NCBI GenBank assembly: GCA_000431155.1
Contig: HF985650.1
Location: forward strand, 5,581 to 69,580
Length of the DNA: 64,000 bases
Reading direction: 5' to 3'
Source: Bacteroides sp. CAG:927
Lineage (GTDB): Bacteria; Bacteroidota; Bacteroidia; Bacteroidales; Muribaculaceae
A program made the translations under genes and the position numbers. Below, piece by piece: positions 26,485 to 35,321 of this stretch. The notes below the pieces were generated by a model, which was not told where the DNA came from, did not search any database, and saw only the letters and a list, made by a program, of their open reading frames with translations. Every line of letters begins with the position of its first letter. Within the stretch, counting starts at the first letter, position 1.

Positions 26485-29400
26485 CTATTCTTTAGCAGTT
26501 TCAGTCTGTTTGTAATTAACTGTACGTTTATTCCCTTTGGAGTTGATGTACGTACCAACCAACGATTTTGAATCGTCGGCCGATTCCCGGGGATGAAAAG
26601 TCAATGAAACTTCGGGGTTTTCTTTGTGATACAGAGTGCCGGGTTCATCTGACTTTTCATTGGCAATCATAATCTGTCGGGTTTTTCCGGCGCGGTAATT
26701 GATAACCATTTCGGCTTCCCACAGACCGTTGTCATTCTTATATAGAGTTATGGTACTTGGTGTGCCCTGCACATCACCGTTATAAAATCCCTCAACAGAT
26801 TCCACGGGGGCAATATAGTCCTTATCATAGTTTTTGATAATCCACCCGCAGAGAAATACACCGGCTGCACTCAGGGCCAGCATCAGAAGTGAATTCTTGA
26901 TGAGTTTGGGCATGTGGCTGTTGGCATAGCTCGTGTTTTCGTTGATGTCATGAATGGGATAGTCCATAGACTTGCCGGGAAGCAGGATGCTTCGTGAACT
27001 GAAAGCTAATCCTGCGCGATGACGCAACTTTATTTCGCTTATAGTGAAGTCTTTGGAACCGAAACGCTTGCCGATTTTAATAAATATCTTTCGGCCGAAG
27101 AATACCACGGTGGCCAATAGAAGTGCGATTACAAGCCACGGAACGATAGGGGCAAGGAACTTGAACAACAGTTCTACGAGCCAATATACTACGAATCCTC
27201 CTATGGCCATGCCTATTATGCCTCCGTCAACGCAACAAATGGCACCGATAACACCAATAATAATGGCGGCCCAATGGCCAAGAGACTTCATTGCCATTTC
27301 AATCGGAACACTTCCGGTGGTGACAGACAGATAGCCTATTGCTCCGCACACAAGGAGCATGGGAATGAAGCAGAGGACAATTGAAAGTACCTGTACTGTG
27401 CGGACTTTTATCCAAGCACGCTTGTTGCGCGATACGGCACCATCAACATCATTAAATGAAGAATTGTTGCAAAGCGCAATGTAAGCTGATTTTTTTAGTC
27501 TCGGCTCAATGAATTCAAATAATTCAAGTGCCCGTTTTGTGTAGGATTTTGCCGTATAGTTGGCGTTGGGGTCCTCCTGAAAGAATAGGCTGAGCCAATG
27601 GACAAGCAGATTCTGCTCTTGTTTGGAGTAGGATGACAAATTAACCTTGTCAATGTCCTTGGGAGAGGTGAATGTGTGCCCATGAAGAGTAAGCGGGATG
27701 GAGCCGCCATGCCATCCGGCCATGATTTTCAGAGCGGCTGTTTCCGGGCCATACGGGGCGCATTTTCTATTGTTGTCCACAGATTTAAGTTCCATGCAGT
27801 AATCGGCATAGCTTATCTGTTTGCTGTATTTTTCCTTGGACAGCAGATAGACATGCAGACTTGAGTTTTTGAACTTTTCAAAATCCACGTATTGGCGGTA
27901 AGGTTTGTTTTCCACTTTCAGACAATGCTGAACAGTCAGGACTTCAGCAATCTTTTCGGGAGTTGACATTGCAGAAACATTGAGCGGCTTGCCGTCAAAT
28001 CCCAAATCAGGAAGAATGGCATAATGAATCAGCATATTGGGGTTGACATTGCTGCCATACTTGGCAAGCATGGTCTGAGCGCGGCCATACAGAGCGGGGT
28101 CAATGTTCTGTAGCCACCGCAGGAAGTCGGGCCGAGCCTGATAGAAGAAATATTCATTGTCGGCTGAATAGAAAGCCTCGGCATAAGCTTTTACGGTTTT
28201 TACGGCATAGGTGGTCTTGCCATTGTCTTTCACCGGCACAAAATAGGGCAGGGCGTTGTCAAGTTTGTAGGCAAGCTCAAATATGTAGGCTCTGCGTTTT
28301 TCACACCCTTTGGCGGCCAGATTCTTGATTTCTTTGCCAAGACCGACGGCCCGGCAATATACCCAAATCTGCTCCTCGTAGCTGCCGAGCGATTCTATAT
28401 AAGTCCCGGCATTATAGAGCAACTCATGAGCAAGTTCTTTCTGAGTGGTAACTTCGTTGCCCTTGACACCATAGAAAGGCATATCGGGCATCAATTCCAT
28501 GCATGCGGCATAAAGACCTGTATCCTGATTTGACGGGTATTCCATCTCAGTGATTTCCTTCATCCTTACTGCCATTTCCGGGCGGTCCACATCTTCAAGC
28601 CAGTTGGCGATTTTGTCGTTGTAAAGGTATTTCTTGGCCAAATCCTTGTTATCCCACATAATCTTGCCAAGCTCCTCGTGATTGTGGGCTATGAGGTTTT
28701 TCTCACCGCTGAATACTATCTTGTAATCATTTACGAGATTGTCGGACTCAGGGTCGTGGAATATTATCTCGCCGTTTGACCAACGCTTGATTTCATCATA
28801 ACCGGCACGTTTGTCGGGATTGTTTCGGGTCAGTGCCTTTATCAGAGACAGAGAGTATTCACTCATCTCCTTGCGGCTCGGATACGGGAGCTCCTCATCA
28901 AGTTTCTGACGCACGAGTTTTTGCTCGTCGGCTATAAGGAGACCTTCTCCTTTCCATAGCGCGAGCAAGGACATGCCAAGAGAGAAGAAGTCGGCCTTGG
29001 CATCAACATAAGTGTCCTGTCCGGGAATGTTGATGTAAAGTTCGGGAGCAGTGTAGAGCTTGGTGCGACCGTCGTCGGTAACTGCACGGCCATTTTTGTC
29101 AAGCAGTTTGGCAAACCCCCAGTCGGTGAGAACGAAATTCCGGCGATTTTTGTCAGTGAACAGAAAGTTGGCAGGCTTGACATCACGGTGCACGATACCT
29201 TTCCGGTGCAGAAAATCAATGGCAGCCGTCATTTTCAAGGCAAACTCCTTGAGCTTGTCTTCTTTCCCTTCAAGTTGGGTAGTGGCCAAAGAACCTCCGG
29301 TGCATAGCTGCATTACCTCGTAATCAAAATCTACATTCTGCGGGTCATCATGCCATGTGCCATGGTCATAGATGTTAATCAACAAGCCGTTATCACGAAG

Positions 29401-29784
29401 ATCCATTATCTTGTCAAGAATTGCATGATTGGGCTTGATGCCGTAGCGGTATATTTTTAGAGCGTAATGTGTGCCTACCTTATCTTCTATCTCAAATATC
29501 TTGGCTTCGCCAGACTCCTCTGAGATGAGTCTGACATTCTTGTACATAACATTATTGAGAATATAGACCTCACACACCGGTATGTCATAGTGGCGTCCCC
29601 CGCTGCCCCGCGGATTAAGTGCCTCGGTGTCGCTTTTTTGCGGGCCTCCTTGTCCCCAGTTGGACCTTGTTCCGGCTCCGGTGTCGCTTTTTTGCGGACC
29701 ACCCTGTCCCCAGTTGGGTCTTGTTCCGGCTCCGGTGTCGCTTTTTTGCGGACCACCTTGTCCCCAGTTTCTATTATTGCTCAT
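26485..29784 (-). CDS. Transmembrane Ser/Thr protein kinase with N-terminal tandem repeats
   Basis: A 1099-residue kinase. Residues 6-57 are three near-identical 18-residue repeats ('NWGQGGPQKSDTGAGTRP'). Residues about 68-336 are the kinase: Lys110 in 'HYALKIY', 'IVHRDVKPANFLF' with Asp201, 'LTDWGFAKL' (DWG for DFG) and 'YTAPELY'. A helical region of about 450 residues follows. Four hydrophobic segments lie near 796-820, 838-872, 880-898 and 964-984, then a beta-rich tail of about 115 residues that may be outside the cytoplasm ('VEGFYNGDVQGTPSTITLY'). All catalytic residues are present. The repeats hold Ser-Asp-Thr sites that could be autophosphorylated and read by the FHA protein. Confidence 0.92.
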   Translation of the reverse strand: MSNNRNWGQGGPQKSDTGAGTRPNWGQGGPQKSDTGAGTRSNWGQGGPQKSDTEALNPRGSGGRHYDIPVCEVYILNNVMYKNVRLISEESGEAKIFEIEDKVGTHYALKIYRYGIKPNHAILDKIMDLRDNGLLINIYDHGTWHDDPQNVDFDYEVMQLCTGGSLATTQLEGKEDKLKEFALKMTAAIDFLHRKGIVHRDVKPANFLFTDKNRRNFVLTDWGFAKLLDKNGRAVTDDGRTKLYTAPELYINIPGQDTYVDAKADFFSLGMSLLALWKGEGLLIADEQKLVRQKLDEELPYPSRKEMSEYSLSLIKALTRNNPDKRAGYDEIKRWSNGEIIFHDPESDNLVNDYKIVFSGEKNLIAHNHEELGKIMWDNKDLAKKYLYNDKIANWLEDVDRPEMAVRMKEITEMEYPSNQDTGLYAACMELMPDMPFYGVKGNEVTTQKELAHELLYNAGTYIESLGSYEEQIWVYCRAVGLGKEIKNLAAKGCEKRRAYIFELAYKLDNALPYFVPVKDNGKTTYAVKTVKAYAEAFYSADNEYFFYQARPDFLRWLQNIDPALYGRAQTMLAKYGSNVNPNMLIHYAILPDLGFDGKPLNVSAMSTPEKIAEVLTVQHCLKVENKPYRQYVDFEKFKNSSLHVYLLSKEKYSKQISYADYCMELKSVDNNRKCAPYGPETAALKIMAGWHGGSIPLTLHGHTFTSPKDIDKVNLSSYSKQEQNLLVHWLSLFFQEDPNANYTAKSYTKRALELFEFIEPRLKKSAYIALCNNSSFNDVDGAVSRNKRAWIKVRTVQVLSIVLCFIPMLLVCGAIGYLSVTTGSVPIEMAMKSLGHWAAIIIGVIGAICCVDGGIIGMAIGGFVVYWLVELLFKFLAPIVPWLVIALLLATVVFFGRKIFIKIGKRFGSKDFTISEIKLRHRAGLAFSSRSILLPGKSMDYPIHDINENTSYANSHMPKLIKNSLLMLALSAAGVFLCGWIIKNYDKDYIAPVESVEGFYNGDVQGTPSTITLYKNDNGLWEAEMVINYRAGKTRQIMIANEKSDEPGTLYHKENPEVSLTFHPRESADDSKSLVGTYINSKGNKRTVNYKQTETAKE
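29626..29769. repeat. 54-bp tandem repeat inside the kinase gene
   Basis: Units start at 29626, 29680 and 29734, exactly 54 bp apart, differing at only a few positions; the third is incomplete. Each encodes an 18-residue Gly/Gln-rich unit. The length is a multiple of three, so unit number could vary without breaking the kinase frame. Confidence 0.9.
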
Positions 29785-29789
29785 ACTGA

Positions 29790-30623
29790 TCAGTCTATTA
29801 TGGTTTGAGTGGTTTCCACTTCTTTTTCAAAAAAGATCCATTTCCCTCCAAGTTCAGGAGAAACACAGTCATTAGGGCATTTATGATAGCATCTGCAGTA
29901 ATTGCAAACCCATCCTTGCTTGACGAGTTCTATCTTGGTTGTCGTGATTATACGTGCGCTGAAGAAATCCCGTTTTTCTTCGGGAGTGGCCGCAGAAGGG
30001 GGCATCATGGCATCGATATGCATCTGGAGCTCAGCCATTTTTGCTTTGTAAGCAGCCATTGCATCCTTTGCTTTCTGAATGGCGAATTGTTTGCGCTCTT
30101 TGGTTTGAGCCGGTTGTTTGTTTGCAGAGGAGGGTGTTGAGGATATGGGAGAATTGCCGATTCCGGCAAACAAATCATTATAACTGGCAAGTATCTGACG
30201 GTCAGCATCGGAAAGGGAAGAACTCCGGTCAGGAGCATCATCGTATTGCGTTACTGTTGCATTAGCCTCGGCAATTATCTTTTCCAATTCGTGCATCTCT
30301 TTTGCAAGCTGTTCGGCCCGCTGGAAATGAGGGTCCCATTTGGCTTCAGAAAGAGCAGACTTTGCCCGCTCATTCAAAGGGGCAAAACAGTTTTTGCAGA
30401 AATTATGATAATTGAGTGTGCCGCAGTTAGGGCATTGGATGCCCTGACGATTATTGCCGCACTCGGTGCAGAATCTCTCGCCCGGCTCCATGGCGGCTCC
30501 GCAAAAAGTGCACCGATCACGGTAATAGTCAAGGATGTTGGTAGAACGGTAGCGGCGGAAGGATGATGCTTTCTGCTCCTTTTGCTTTTTCTGATGATTT
30601 GATTGCTCTTTGTGAAGGTCCAT
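29790..30623 (-). CDS. Multi-zinc-ribbon protein with coiled coil, unknown
   Basis: A 277-residue protein I cannot name. After a basic, Gln-rich start, Cys pairs at 'CTFCGAAMEPGERFCTECG', 'CPNCGTLNYHNFCKNCF' form two or more zinc ribbons. A helical, partly coiled-coil region follows ('AEQLAKEMHELEKIIAEAN', 'AIQKAKDAMAAYKAKMAEL'), with a Ser/Pro linker between. Near the C-terminus another cluster, 'VCNYCRCYHKCPNDC', can bind metal. It lies 5 bases before the kinase start and is probably a scaffold or adaptor within the same complex. Confidence 0.8.
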   Translation of the reverse strand: MDLHKEQSNHQKKQKEQKASSFRRYRSTNILDYYRDRCTFCGAAMEPGERFCTECGNNRQGIQCPNCGTLNYHNFCKNCFAPLNERAKSALSEAKWDPHFQRAEQLAKEMHELEKIIAEANATVTQYDDAPDRSSSLSDADRQILASYNDLFAGIGNSPISSTPSSANKQPAQTKERKQFAIQKAKDAMAAYKAKMAELQMHIDAMMPPSAATPEEKRDFFSARIITTTKIELVKQGWVCNYCRCYHKCPNDCVSPELGGKWIFFEKEVETTQTIID

Positions 30624-30646
30624 GATATTGGTTGGTTTTTTAGTTT

Positions 30647-30997
30647 TCAGTCTTCTTCCTGACAGTTTTCAGGTTCCCATATCATATCCATGATTTCATG
30701 GGCATTATGATTGCCATGCTCCGTAGCGGTCATCAGTAGATCAAAATAATGGTCCATATCAGTCATGAATTCTGTCGGGTCATTGTGTTCGGCAGCTAAC
30801 ATTAGATAGCTCCAGCCTGTTTCGTCATCAGGAGCCAATGCGCCTTTGGCTATCCCATCGTGAAGAATGCTCCGAAAAAGATCAAAGTCTCTTATTGTCA
30901 GAGAATCCGTTTCTGAAGATGAGCTGAGGAGCGCTTTCAGCGGATAATAGCCCACTTCCCCCTTGCTGATGAGTGAATTTACGCGGGTAAGCTTCAT
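30647..30997 (-). CDS. Stand-alone 'YPLKALLSSS' module, unknown
   Basis: A 116-residue protein from the ATG at 30997 (MKLTRVNSL). It aligns by eye with each of the two repeats in the 393-residue protein at 20773: 'GYYPLKALLSSSSETDSL', 'DLFRSILHDGIAKGAL' and 'LLMTATEHGNHNAHEIMDMI'. The module therefore occurs three times in this operon, at its two ends. It looks all-helical and soluble. The preceding gene stops 1 base before its ATG. Confidence 0.75.
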   Translation of the reverse strand: MKLTRVNSLISKGEVGYYPLKALLSSSSETDSLTIRDFDLFRSILHDGIAKGALAPDDETGWSYLMLAAEHNDPTEFMTDMDHYFDLLMTATEHGNHNAHEIMDMIWEPENCQEED

Positions 30998-30998
30998 A

Positions 30999-31565
30999 TC
31001 AGTCAAACATTACGCCGGGATTCATAAATGCCGGAGATTTCCAGTCAATGCCTCTGCGGGCAAATGCTGCTCTTTTGGCCGACCAATATGCGAAACAGAA
31101 ACCCATGCCACGGGGATGGTCTTTAAGTTCCTTAGAGATCTCGCTCTCAACATACGGAATAAGTTTCTCATATTCTTCGGTCCGCTCCACGGGGTCAAAT
31201 TTGAGATGCCGACGGTGACACTTGCAAAAATCTTCCATTGATATAGCGGGGTTGATATAATCGTGAAGCATGGCAAGAGAGTGTTCGTTTTCACTGTCGG
31301 ACGGATTAAGCCGCTGCATCTCCTCGCGCACTGATATGCAGAAACGCGGTGCCTCAGTCTCTATAATTCGGTCAAGCATCTGACCGAGCAAATCGGCTTT
31401 GTCGGCAGGCGTATCGTATTCACCGGGAAATGTGTCGGGCAACGACAGCATAAGATTGAAAGCCTCACGACCAAGCGTCAGGTTTTTCCAGCTTTCTCCC
31501 ATGGTGGAGTAGTTCTCCACCATTTGCCGGAAGATAGATTCAAGTTTCTGTATAGTATTTCTCAT
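30999..31565 (-). CDS. Unknown helical protein of the kinase island
   Basis: I do not recognise this 188-residue protein. The ATG at 31565 (MRNTIQKLES) is preferred to a TTG 9 bases upstream. It is predicted soluble and helical, with 'ESIFRQMVENYSTMGESW' near the start and 'GMGFCFAYWSAKRAAFAR' followed by 'IDWKSPAFMNPGVMFD' at the end. The C-terminal stretch is well structured and likely to be the conserved part. Tight spacing to genes on both sides places it in the operon. Confidence 0.7.
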   Translation of the reverse strand: MRNTIQKLESIFRQMVENYSTMGESWKNLTLGREAFNLMLSLPDTFPGEYDTPADKADLLGQMLDRIIETEAPRFCISVREEMQRLNPSDSENEHSLAMLHDYINPAISMEDFCKCHRRHLKFDPVERTEEYEKLIPYVESEISKELKDHPRGMGFCFAYWSAKRAAFARRGIDWKSPAFMNPGVMFD

Positions 31566-31570
31566 ATTAA

Positions 31571-33169
31571 TCAATAATGTATTGAGTTTCCAGCCCGAAC
31601 TCTTTCCTCGCCGTATTCTTCGCCCTCATGCATTCCTACAAATTTACGGTCAAGCTCAGTGTAATCTACATAAATAGTAAATTCGGTGTAGTCGCAGTGC
31701 TCACACTTGTAGATACGTTTATAATAGTCCAGACGATAGGTTATTTCGTAGTCGATATAGAGGTAACGGTTGATATCGCGGGTATGATCTTTGATATTTT
31801 CGTTGCTGGTGCGTGTTTCCGTGTGGCCGTTAGTGTATGTGGTTGTATGAGTGACCTTGGTCCATGTTTTCCATTTCTCCTGACGAGTGCCCAGAAGTTT
31901 GTCTCTGACAACATCGCTGCCTTTCTTGATTTCGCTGTGGTCAAACTCTTCATGGTCAAACCTGAGACTATAGAGATGGCGGCAAGTCGGGCATCTTTCG
32001 CAAGGCGATGTGCAGAGTGGACTGGCGGCTAAAGTGAACATGTAGTATGCCAAAATGAATATTACCACGCTCCAGAAGGGGAAGATGCCCCATGCCATCA
32101 TCACAATGCTCCAGACATAGGCCGATACGACCGCTACCACAAGCATGAGTATTTTCAGCGGCGTATCGTTTATGGGCTTGAATACTATAGGAATTTGCAA
32201 CAAGAATCCCATTATCAGCACGGGCAGTGCTCCCGTGAAGAACATCCACAGTCCGTAAATAACAATTGCGAGAATCAGAATGCCAATCATCAAAGCTTTC
32301 TTGGCAACCGATGCATTGGCATCACTTGGAAGCTCATACCGCGAGCCCCGGACTACAATAGTGGTCAGCGGCATATCGATGATTTCAGCAGCCAATGGCA
32401 GATGCCTGAGCCAACTTGCCGCACGATTTCTTTCGTGGCAATAGGTGACACCAGTAGCAATAGAGTCGGGTCCAAAGCTGATGTTGGGCCGCAGCATTGT
32501 GCCTGTGGCAGGATTGTAAGCCTTCCACGAGTATTGAGCTTCAATGCCTTGGGGCGTGACATGAACCAAAATCGGGTTGCCGAATTTTTTGGCAACTTCT
32601 CCAAAGCTCTTTCCAATGGAGTTTTTCTCCAATTTCTGCATCGTGCAGACACCGTTGACGGCATCATTGCTGCATGCGATGTCTTCATACACGTCAAATG
32701 CCGGTATAAAGTGACTGGTGTTGCGCTTACAATCTTCGCCGTTGCGATCTTTGTAAACGTAATAATACACATAGTTTCCTGACCACTCCGGACGGATGCT
32801 GACGGTATCGCCTTTTTCGGCTCCATCTTTTATCACCTGCCGGATATTTGTCAGATCAGCAGCATCTACCCAGCCCTGATTTCCGTCAACGGAACGCAGA
32901 AGCCAATTTTGACCAAAGGAGGATACCACGATTCCAAGAACCGTGACTTCCTCGCCACGGTTTAGCCGGACCTTTGTCGTGTCTTTGTCGTTAAAGACCT
33001 GCCGCATCGTGGCCGGGGACTCCAGCACAATTGTAGGACCATCGGACTTGAGGTTGTATGTAAATCCTTCAATAATGACGGTCATCAAAGCAACAATGAT
33101 AGCGACGGACCAAATGAGGCAGGCCTTCGGAGCATTGGATGTGGTAAGTAATAAGCTTTTAAGACTCAT
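31571..33169 (-). CDS. SH3-like polytopic membrane protein with zinc-binding tail; first gene of operon B
   Basis: A 532-residue protein. One hydrophobic helix (about 18-36) leads to an SH3-like domain ('VRLNRGEEVTVLGIVVSS', 'NWLLRSVDGNQGWVDAAD'), then an extracytoplasmic region with 'SFGEVAKKFGNPILVHVTP'. Around residues 290-400 are four hydrophobic segments. The C-terminal part has 'CTSPCERCPTC' and later 'YKCEHCDY', a split zinc-binding site in the cytoplasm. The design is an outside SH3-like sensor joined to a cytoplasmic metal-binding domain. It is the first gene after a good promoter at 33208 and the operator repeats, and leads the 13-kb operon containing the kinase, AAA+ and FHA genes. 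Confidence 0.75.
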   Translation of the reverse strand: MSLKSLLLTTSNAPKACLIWSVAIIVALMTVIIEGFTYNLKSDGPTIVLESPATMRQVFNDKDTTKVRLNRGEEVTVLGIVVSSFGQNWLLRSVDGNQGWVDAADLTNIRQVIKDGAEKGDTVSIRPEWSGNYVYYYVYKDRNGEDCKRNTSHFIPAFDVYEDIACSNDAVNGVCTMQKLEKNSIGKSFGEVAKKFGNPILVHVTPQGIEAQYSWKAYNPATGTMLRPNISFGPDSIATGVTYCHERNRAASWLRHLPLAAEIIDMPLTTIVVRGSRYELPSDANASVAKKALMIGILILAIVIYGLWMFFTGALPVLIMGFLLQIPIVFKPINDTPLKILMLVVAVVSAYVWSIVMMAWGIFPFWSVVIFILAYYMFTLAASPLCTSPCERCPTCRHLYSLRFDHEEFDHSEIKKGSDVVRDKLLGTRQEKWKTWTKVTHTTTYTNGHTETRTSNENIKDHTRDINRYLYIDYEITYRLDYYKRIYKCEHCDYTEFTIYVDYTELDRKFVGMHEGEEYGEERVRAGNSIHY

Positions 33170-33207
33170 GATATATATAGAGAGATGGTTTAAGGGGTTT
33201 CGTTTAG

Positions 33208-33215
33208 CAAAGTTA
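33208..33215 (-). promoter_or_regulatory. -7 box of operon B (33169 to 20112)
   Basis: On the minus strand the sequence reads TAACTTTG, a perfect TAnnTTTG box, giving a leader of about 33 bases before the ATG at 33169. No clear -33 TTG is seen at the normal distance, as expected for an activator-dependent promoter. Confidence 0.65.
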
Positions 33216-33270
33216 GCTTATGGCTTCTGACATCGGGTCTCATTTAATATAATATGGCTCGCGCTGTTTT

Positions 33271-33330
33271 TATCAATGTGTAAATAATGGCTCTTAAATC
33301 GTAAAAACACGGTCTCAGGTTGTAAAAATT
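33271..33330. promoter_or_regulatory. Triple operator repeat upstream of operon B
   Basis: Three direct repeats with the core GTAAA begin at 33280, 33301 and 33322, exactly 21 bp apart. In the transcribed (minus) orientation they read TTTAC-N4-TGAGA-like: TTTACAACCTGAGAC, TTTACGATTTAAGAG and TTTACACATTGATAA. The same motif, also in triplicate, lies upstream of operon A at 36641-36695. Two-turn spacing of direct repeats is typical of AraC-family binding, and the AraC gene ends 8 bases away. Confidence 0.65.
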
Positions 33331-33338
33331 ATTGGGAA

Positions 33339-34382
33339 TCAGAGGGTTTTACACTTGTCTCTAAATTCGTTGGGGGTGCATCCTTTCAGCTTCTTAAAGA
33401 GGCGATAGAATGTGGCTTTAGAATTGAAACCGCTTTCATGAGATATGTCGCCAAGAGACATGTCGGAGGTTTCAAGTAAGGTACATGCGAACTCAACCCT
33501 CAGGTCATTGACATAATCAAAGAATGAGCTTTGGCGGTTTCGATTGAACCAGTTGCTTACATAAGTTCGGTTGCTGCCTATCTGTTTGGCGACATCGGAC
33601 AGCTTGATCTGCGGGTTAAGGTATGCTTTCTGAATCAGCATAAGATGCTCAATTCTGATTCCAATATCCACGGGATTGATGTCCTCGTCTTTTGGCATGT
33701 CCTCTTTGGCGGAAGTGCCGGCAACAGTCAATTCCGACAATACGGATTCATGGCGATAGATGAACGAGCAGATAAACATCCAAATAACCATGGACCCTAT
33801 CATATAGGCGGATTCAATGTAGATGTTTACAATCACGCTGTCCACTACCCAGAGTGTCAGAATGGCGAAGAATGAGAACATGATGATTCGCAGCCAGTTG
33901 AGGTTGATGTTCTCTTCGTATGAAAAGCGCTCTTTCAATATCTTATGATAGCGCGGTATTTCTATAAGCGTCCAAATGGCATAATAAACGCCATATATCG
34001 CCGACCATGCGACAAGTATGTCGTAGAATGTCTCAATTCGGGTGATGTACAACAGGATAGGAAGAAGGACGAAGGGGGCTTCGTGGCACAGCATCATTTT
34101 CTTTGACAGTGTGCCCGGCCTGCACAGCTCGATAAGGATGAATGCGTAGAATGGCTCTGCGACCATGTCCACCGCCGTCATCATAATCCAGTTCCAGTCC
34201 TTGGCGTTCATTTCATCATGGAGGAAGAAGAGGTCCTTGATGAGTGAAATGCTGATAATCATCATCAGAATCATCACCAATCTGGACAGTTTGTCGGAGC
34301 CGCGACGCCAGAAGATCCATGCCATCATGGCATAGAACATGGTACATAGGCCGTAGGTGTAAAATATTACTTCATTCTCCAT
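33339..34382 (-). CDS. Membrane-bound AraC-family regulator of the island
   Basis: A 347-residue protein. The first 210 residues have six or seven hydrophobic segments (for example 'LVMILMMIISISLIKDLFF', 'MIGSMVIWMFICSFIY'). The last 100 are an AraC domain: 'IKLSDVAKQIGSNRTYVSNW', 'SFFDYVNDLRVEFACTLL', 'MSLGDISHESGFNSKATF' and 'FKKLKGCTPNEFRDK'. Such integral-membrane AraC regulators sense envelope or outside signals directly. It is the third gene of operon A, 54 bases after the Sel1 gene, and lies directly before the operators of operon B. It is the best candidate to bind the shared repeats and to regulate itself. Confidence 0.85.
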   Translation of the reverse strand: MENEVIFYTYGLCTMFYAMMAWIFWRRGSDKLSRLVMILMMIISISLIKDLFFLHDEMNAKDWNWIMMTAVDMVAEPFYAFILIELCRPGTLSKKMMLCHEAPFVLLPILLYITRIETFYDILVAWSAIYGVYYAIWTLIEIPRYHKILKERFSYEENINLNWLRIIMFSFFAILTLWVVDSVIVNIYIESAYMIGSMVIWMFICSFIYRHESVLSELTVAGTSAKEDMPKDEDINPVDIGIRIEHLMLIQKAYLNPQIKLSDVAKQIGSNRTYVSNWFNRNRQSSFFDYVNDLRVEFACTLLETSDMSLGDISHESGFNSKATFYRLFKKLKGCTPNEFRDKCKTL

Positions 34383-34436
34383 GAGTCTTCAAAATTAGGA
34401 TAAATTCTATATCATACCGCTGAGACAGCATGCAAT

Positions 34437-35309
34437 TTATTTTATGCGTTTTTCTTCTCTTTCGCGGGTTTTGACGGCGAGGGCACGCCAGCTGCTGATT
34501 GACTTTATGCAGTAGTTGCGCTCAGACTCGTTTCCTTTTGTGTCGGGGAGTGATTCAAGCTTTTCCTCAAAAAGGGAGGCGATGCCGTCAGCTGCGCGCC
34601 AGTCACCAAATTCGTATGCGTCTTCCCAATATTTGCGGGCGAGACGAAATGAGGGGTTGCAACCTATACCGTCGGCATGAATCCAGCCCATGCGGTAGGA
34701 GTAGTCATGCGGGTTGGAGGTGACGGCCTTTAGCGTCCATTTATAAATCTTGGCATCAAGGTTATCGTCTTTGAACTCATCCGGGACCACTGCATTAAAA
34801 GTGCGCAGCTCCCAGTAATAGTCACTGAGTTTGGCTGCAGCTTCACTGTTGTTATCGGCTATGGTCTCATAATGCCGGACAGCTGTGTCGGGATCGTCTC
34901 CCCGGGTGGAGTCCATGAAGTAATCGCCGAGCCACAAGTGGGCATGAGATTGCCATCTGCTTTTGATTTCGCTACATTTAGTATAGAAACCTATAGCATC
35001 ATTGTAGTCGTATTTTGAAGACAGGCCATCTTTAGAGTAAGTTAATGTCTCGGCATTGTCGCACATATATCCTAGAAGGAAATAGCCCAAGCCGTCATTT
35101 CCATCAAACGCCGCTTTCTCGGCGAGCTCACAGCTTTTGTCAAGATTGACGGGCACACCGATGCCCTCGTGGTACATCAGGGCCATCAGTCCGTTGCTTT
35201 CAGGAGTGACTGGGGCTGACAGTATGAGCTGTGCCACACGTTTCTGTACTTTGGGGTCATCTTCATGGCCGCAGAGAGTTTCATGAAACTTATCTGAGAG
35301 TGTTCCCAT
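34437..35309 (-). CDS. Sel1-repeat protein
   Basis: A 290-residue soluble protein with Sel1/TPR-like helical repeats: 'NGLMALMYHEGIGVPVNLDK', 'DGNDGLGYFLLGYMC', 'HAHLWLGDYFMDSTRGDDPD' and 'MGWIHADGIGCNPSFRL'. The spaced Gly-Ala-Tyr pattern is typical of Sel1. Such repeats serve protein-protein contacts in signalling complexes. The start is 12 bases after the stop of the SH3/membrane gene, and the AraC gene follows, so all three are in operon A. Confidence 0.8.
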   Translation of the reverse strand: MGTLSDKFHETLCGHEDDPKVQKRVAQLILSAPVTPESNGLMALMYHEGIGVPVNLDKSCELAEKAAFDGNDGLGYFLLGYMCDNAETLTYSKDGLSSKYDYNDAIGFYTKCSEIKSRWQSHAHLWLGDYFMDSTRGDDPDTAVRHYETIADNNSEAAAKLSDYYWELRTFNAVVPDEFKDDNLDAKIYKWTLKAVTSNPHDYSYRMGWIHADGIGCNPSFRLARKYWEDAYEFGDWRAADGIASLFEEKLESLPDTKGNESERNYCIKSISSWRALAVKTREREEKRIK

Positions 35310-35321
35310 GGTGTCGTGTTT

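Noticed and set aside
29626..29769. Repeats considered as a CRISPR array
   Set aside because: Units are contiguous, 54 bp long, without spacers, and keep the kinase reading frame: a coding minisatellite.
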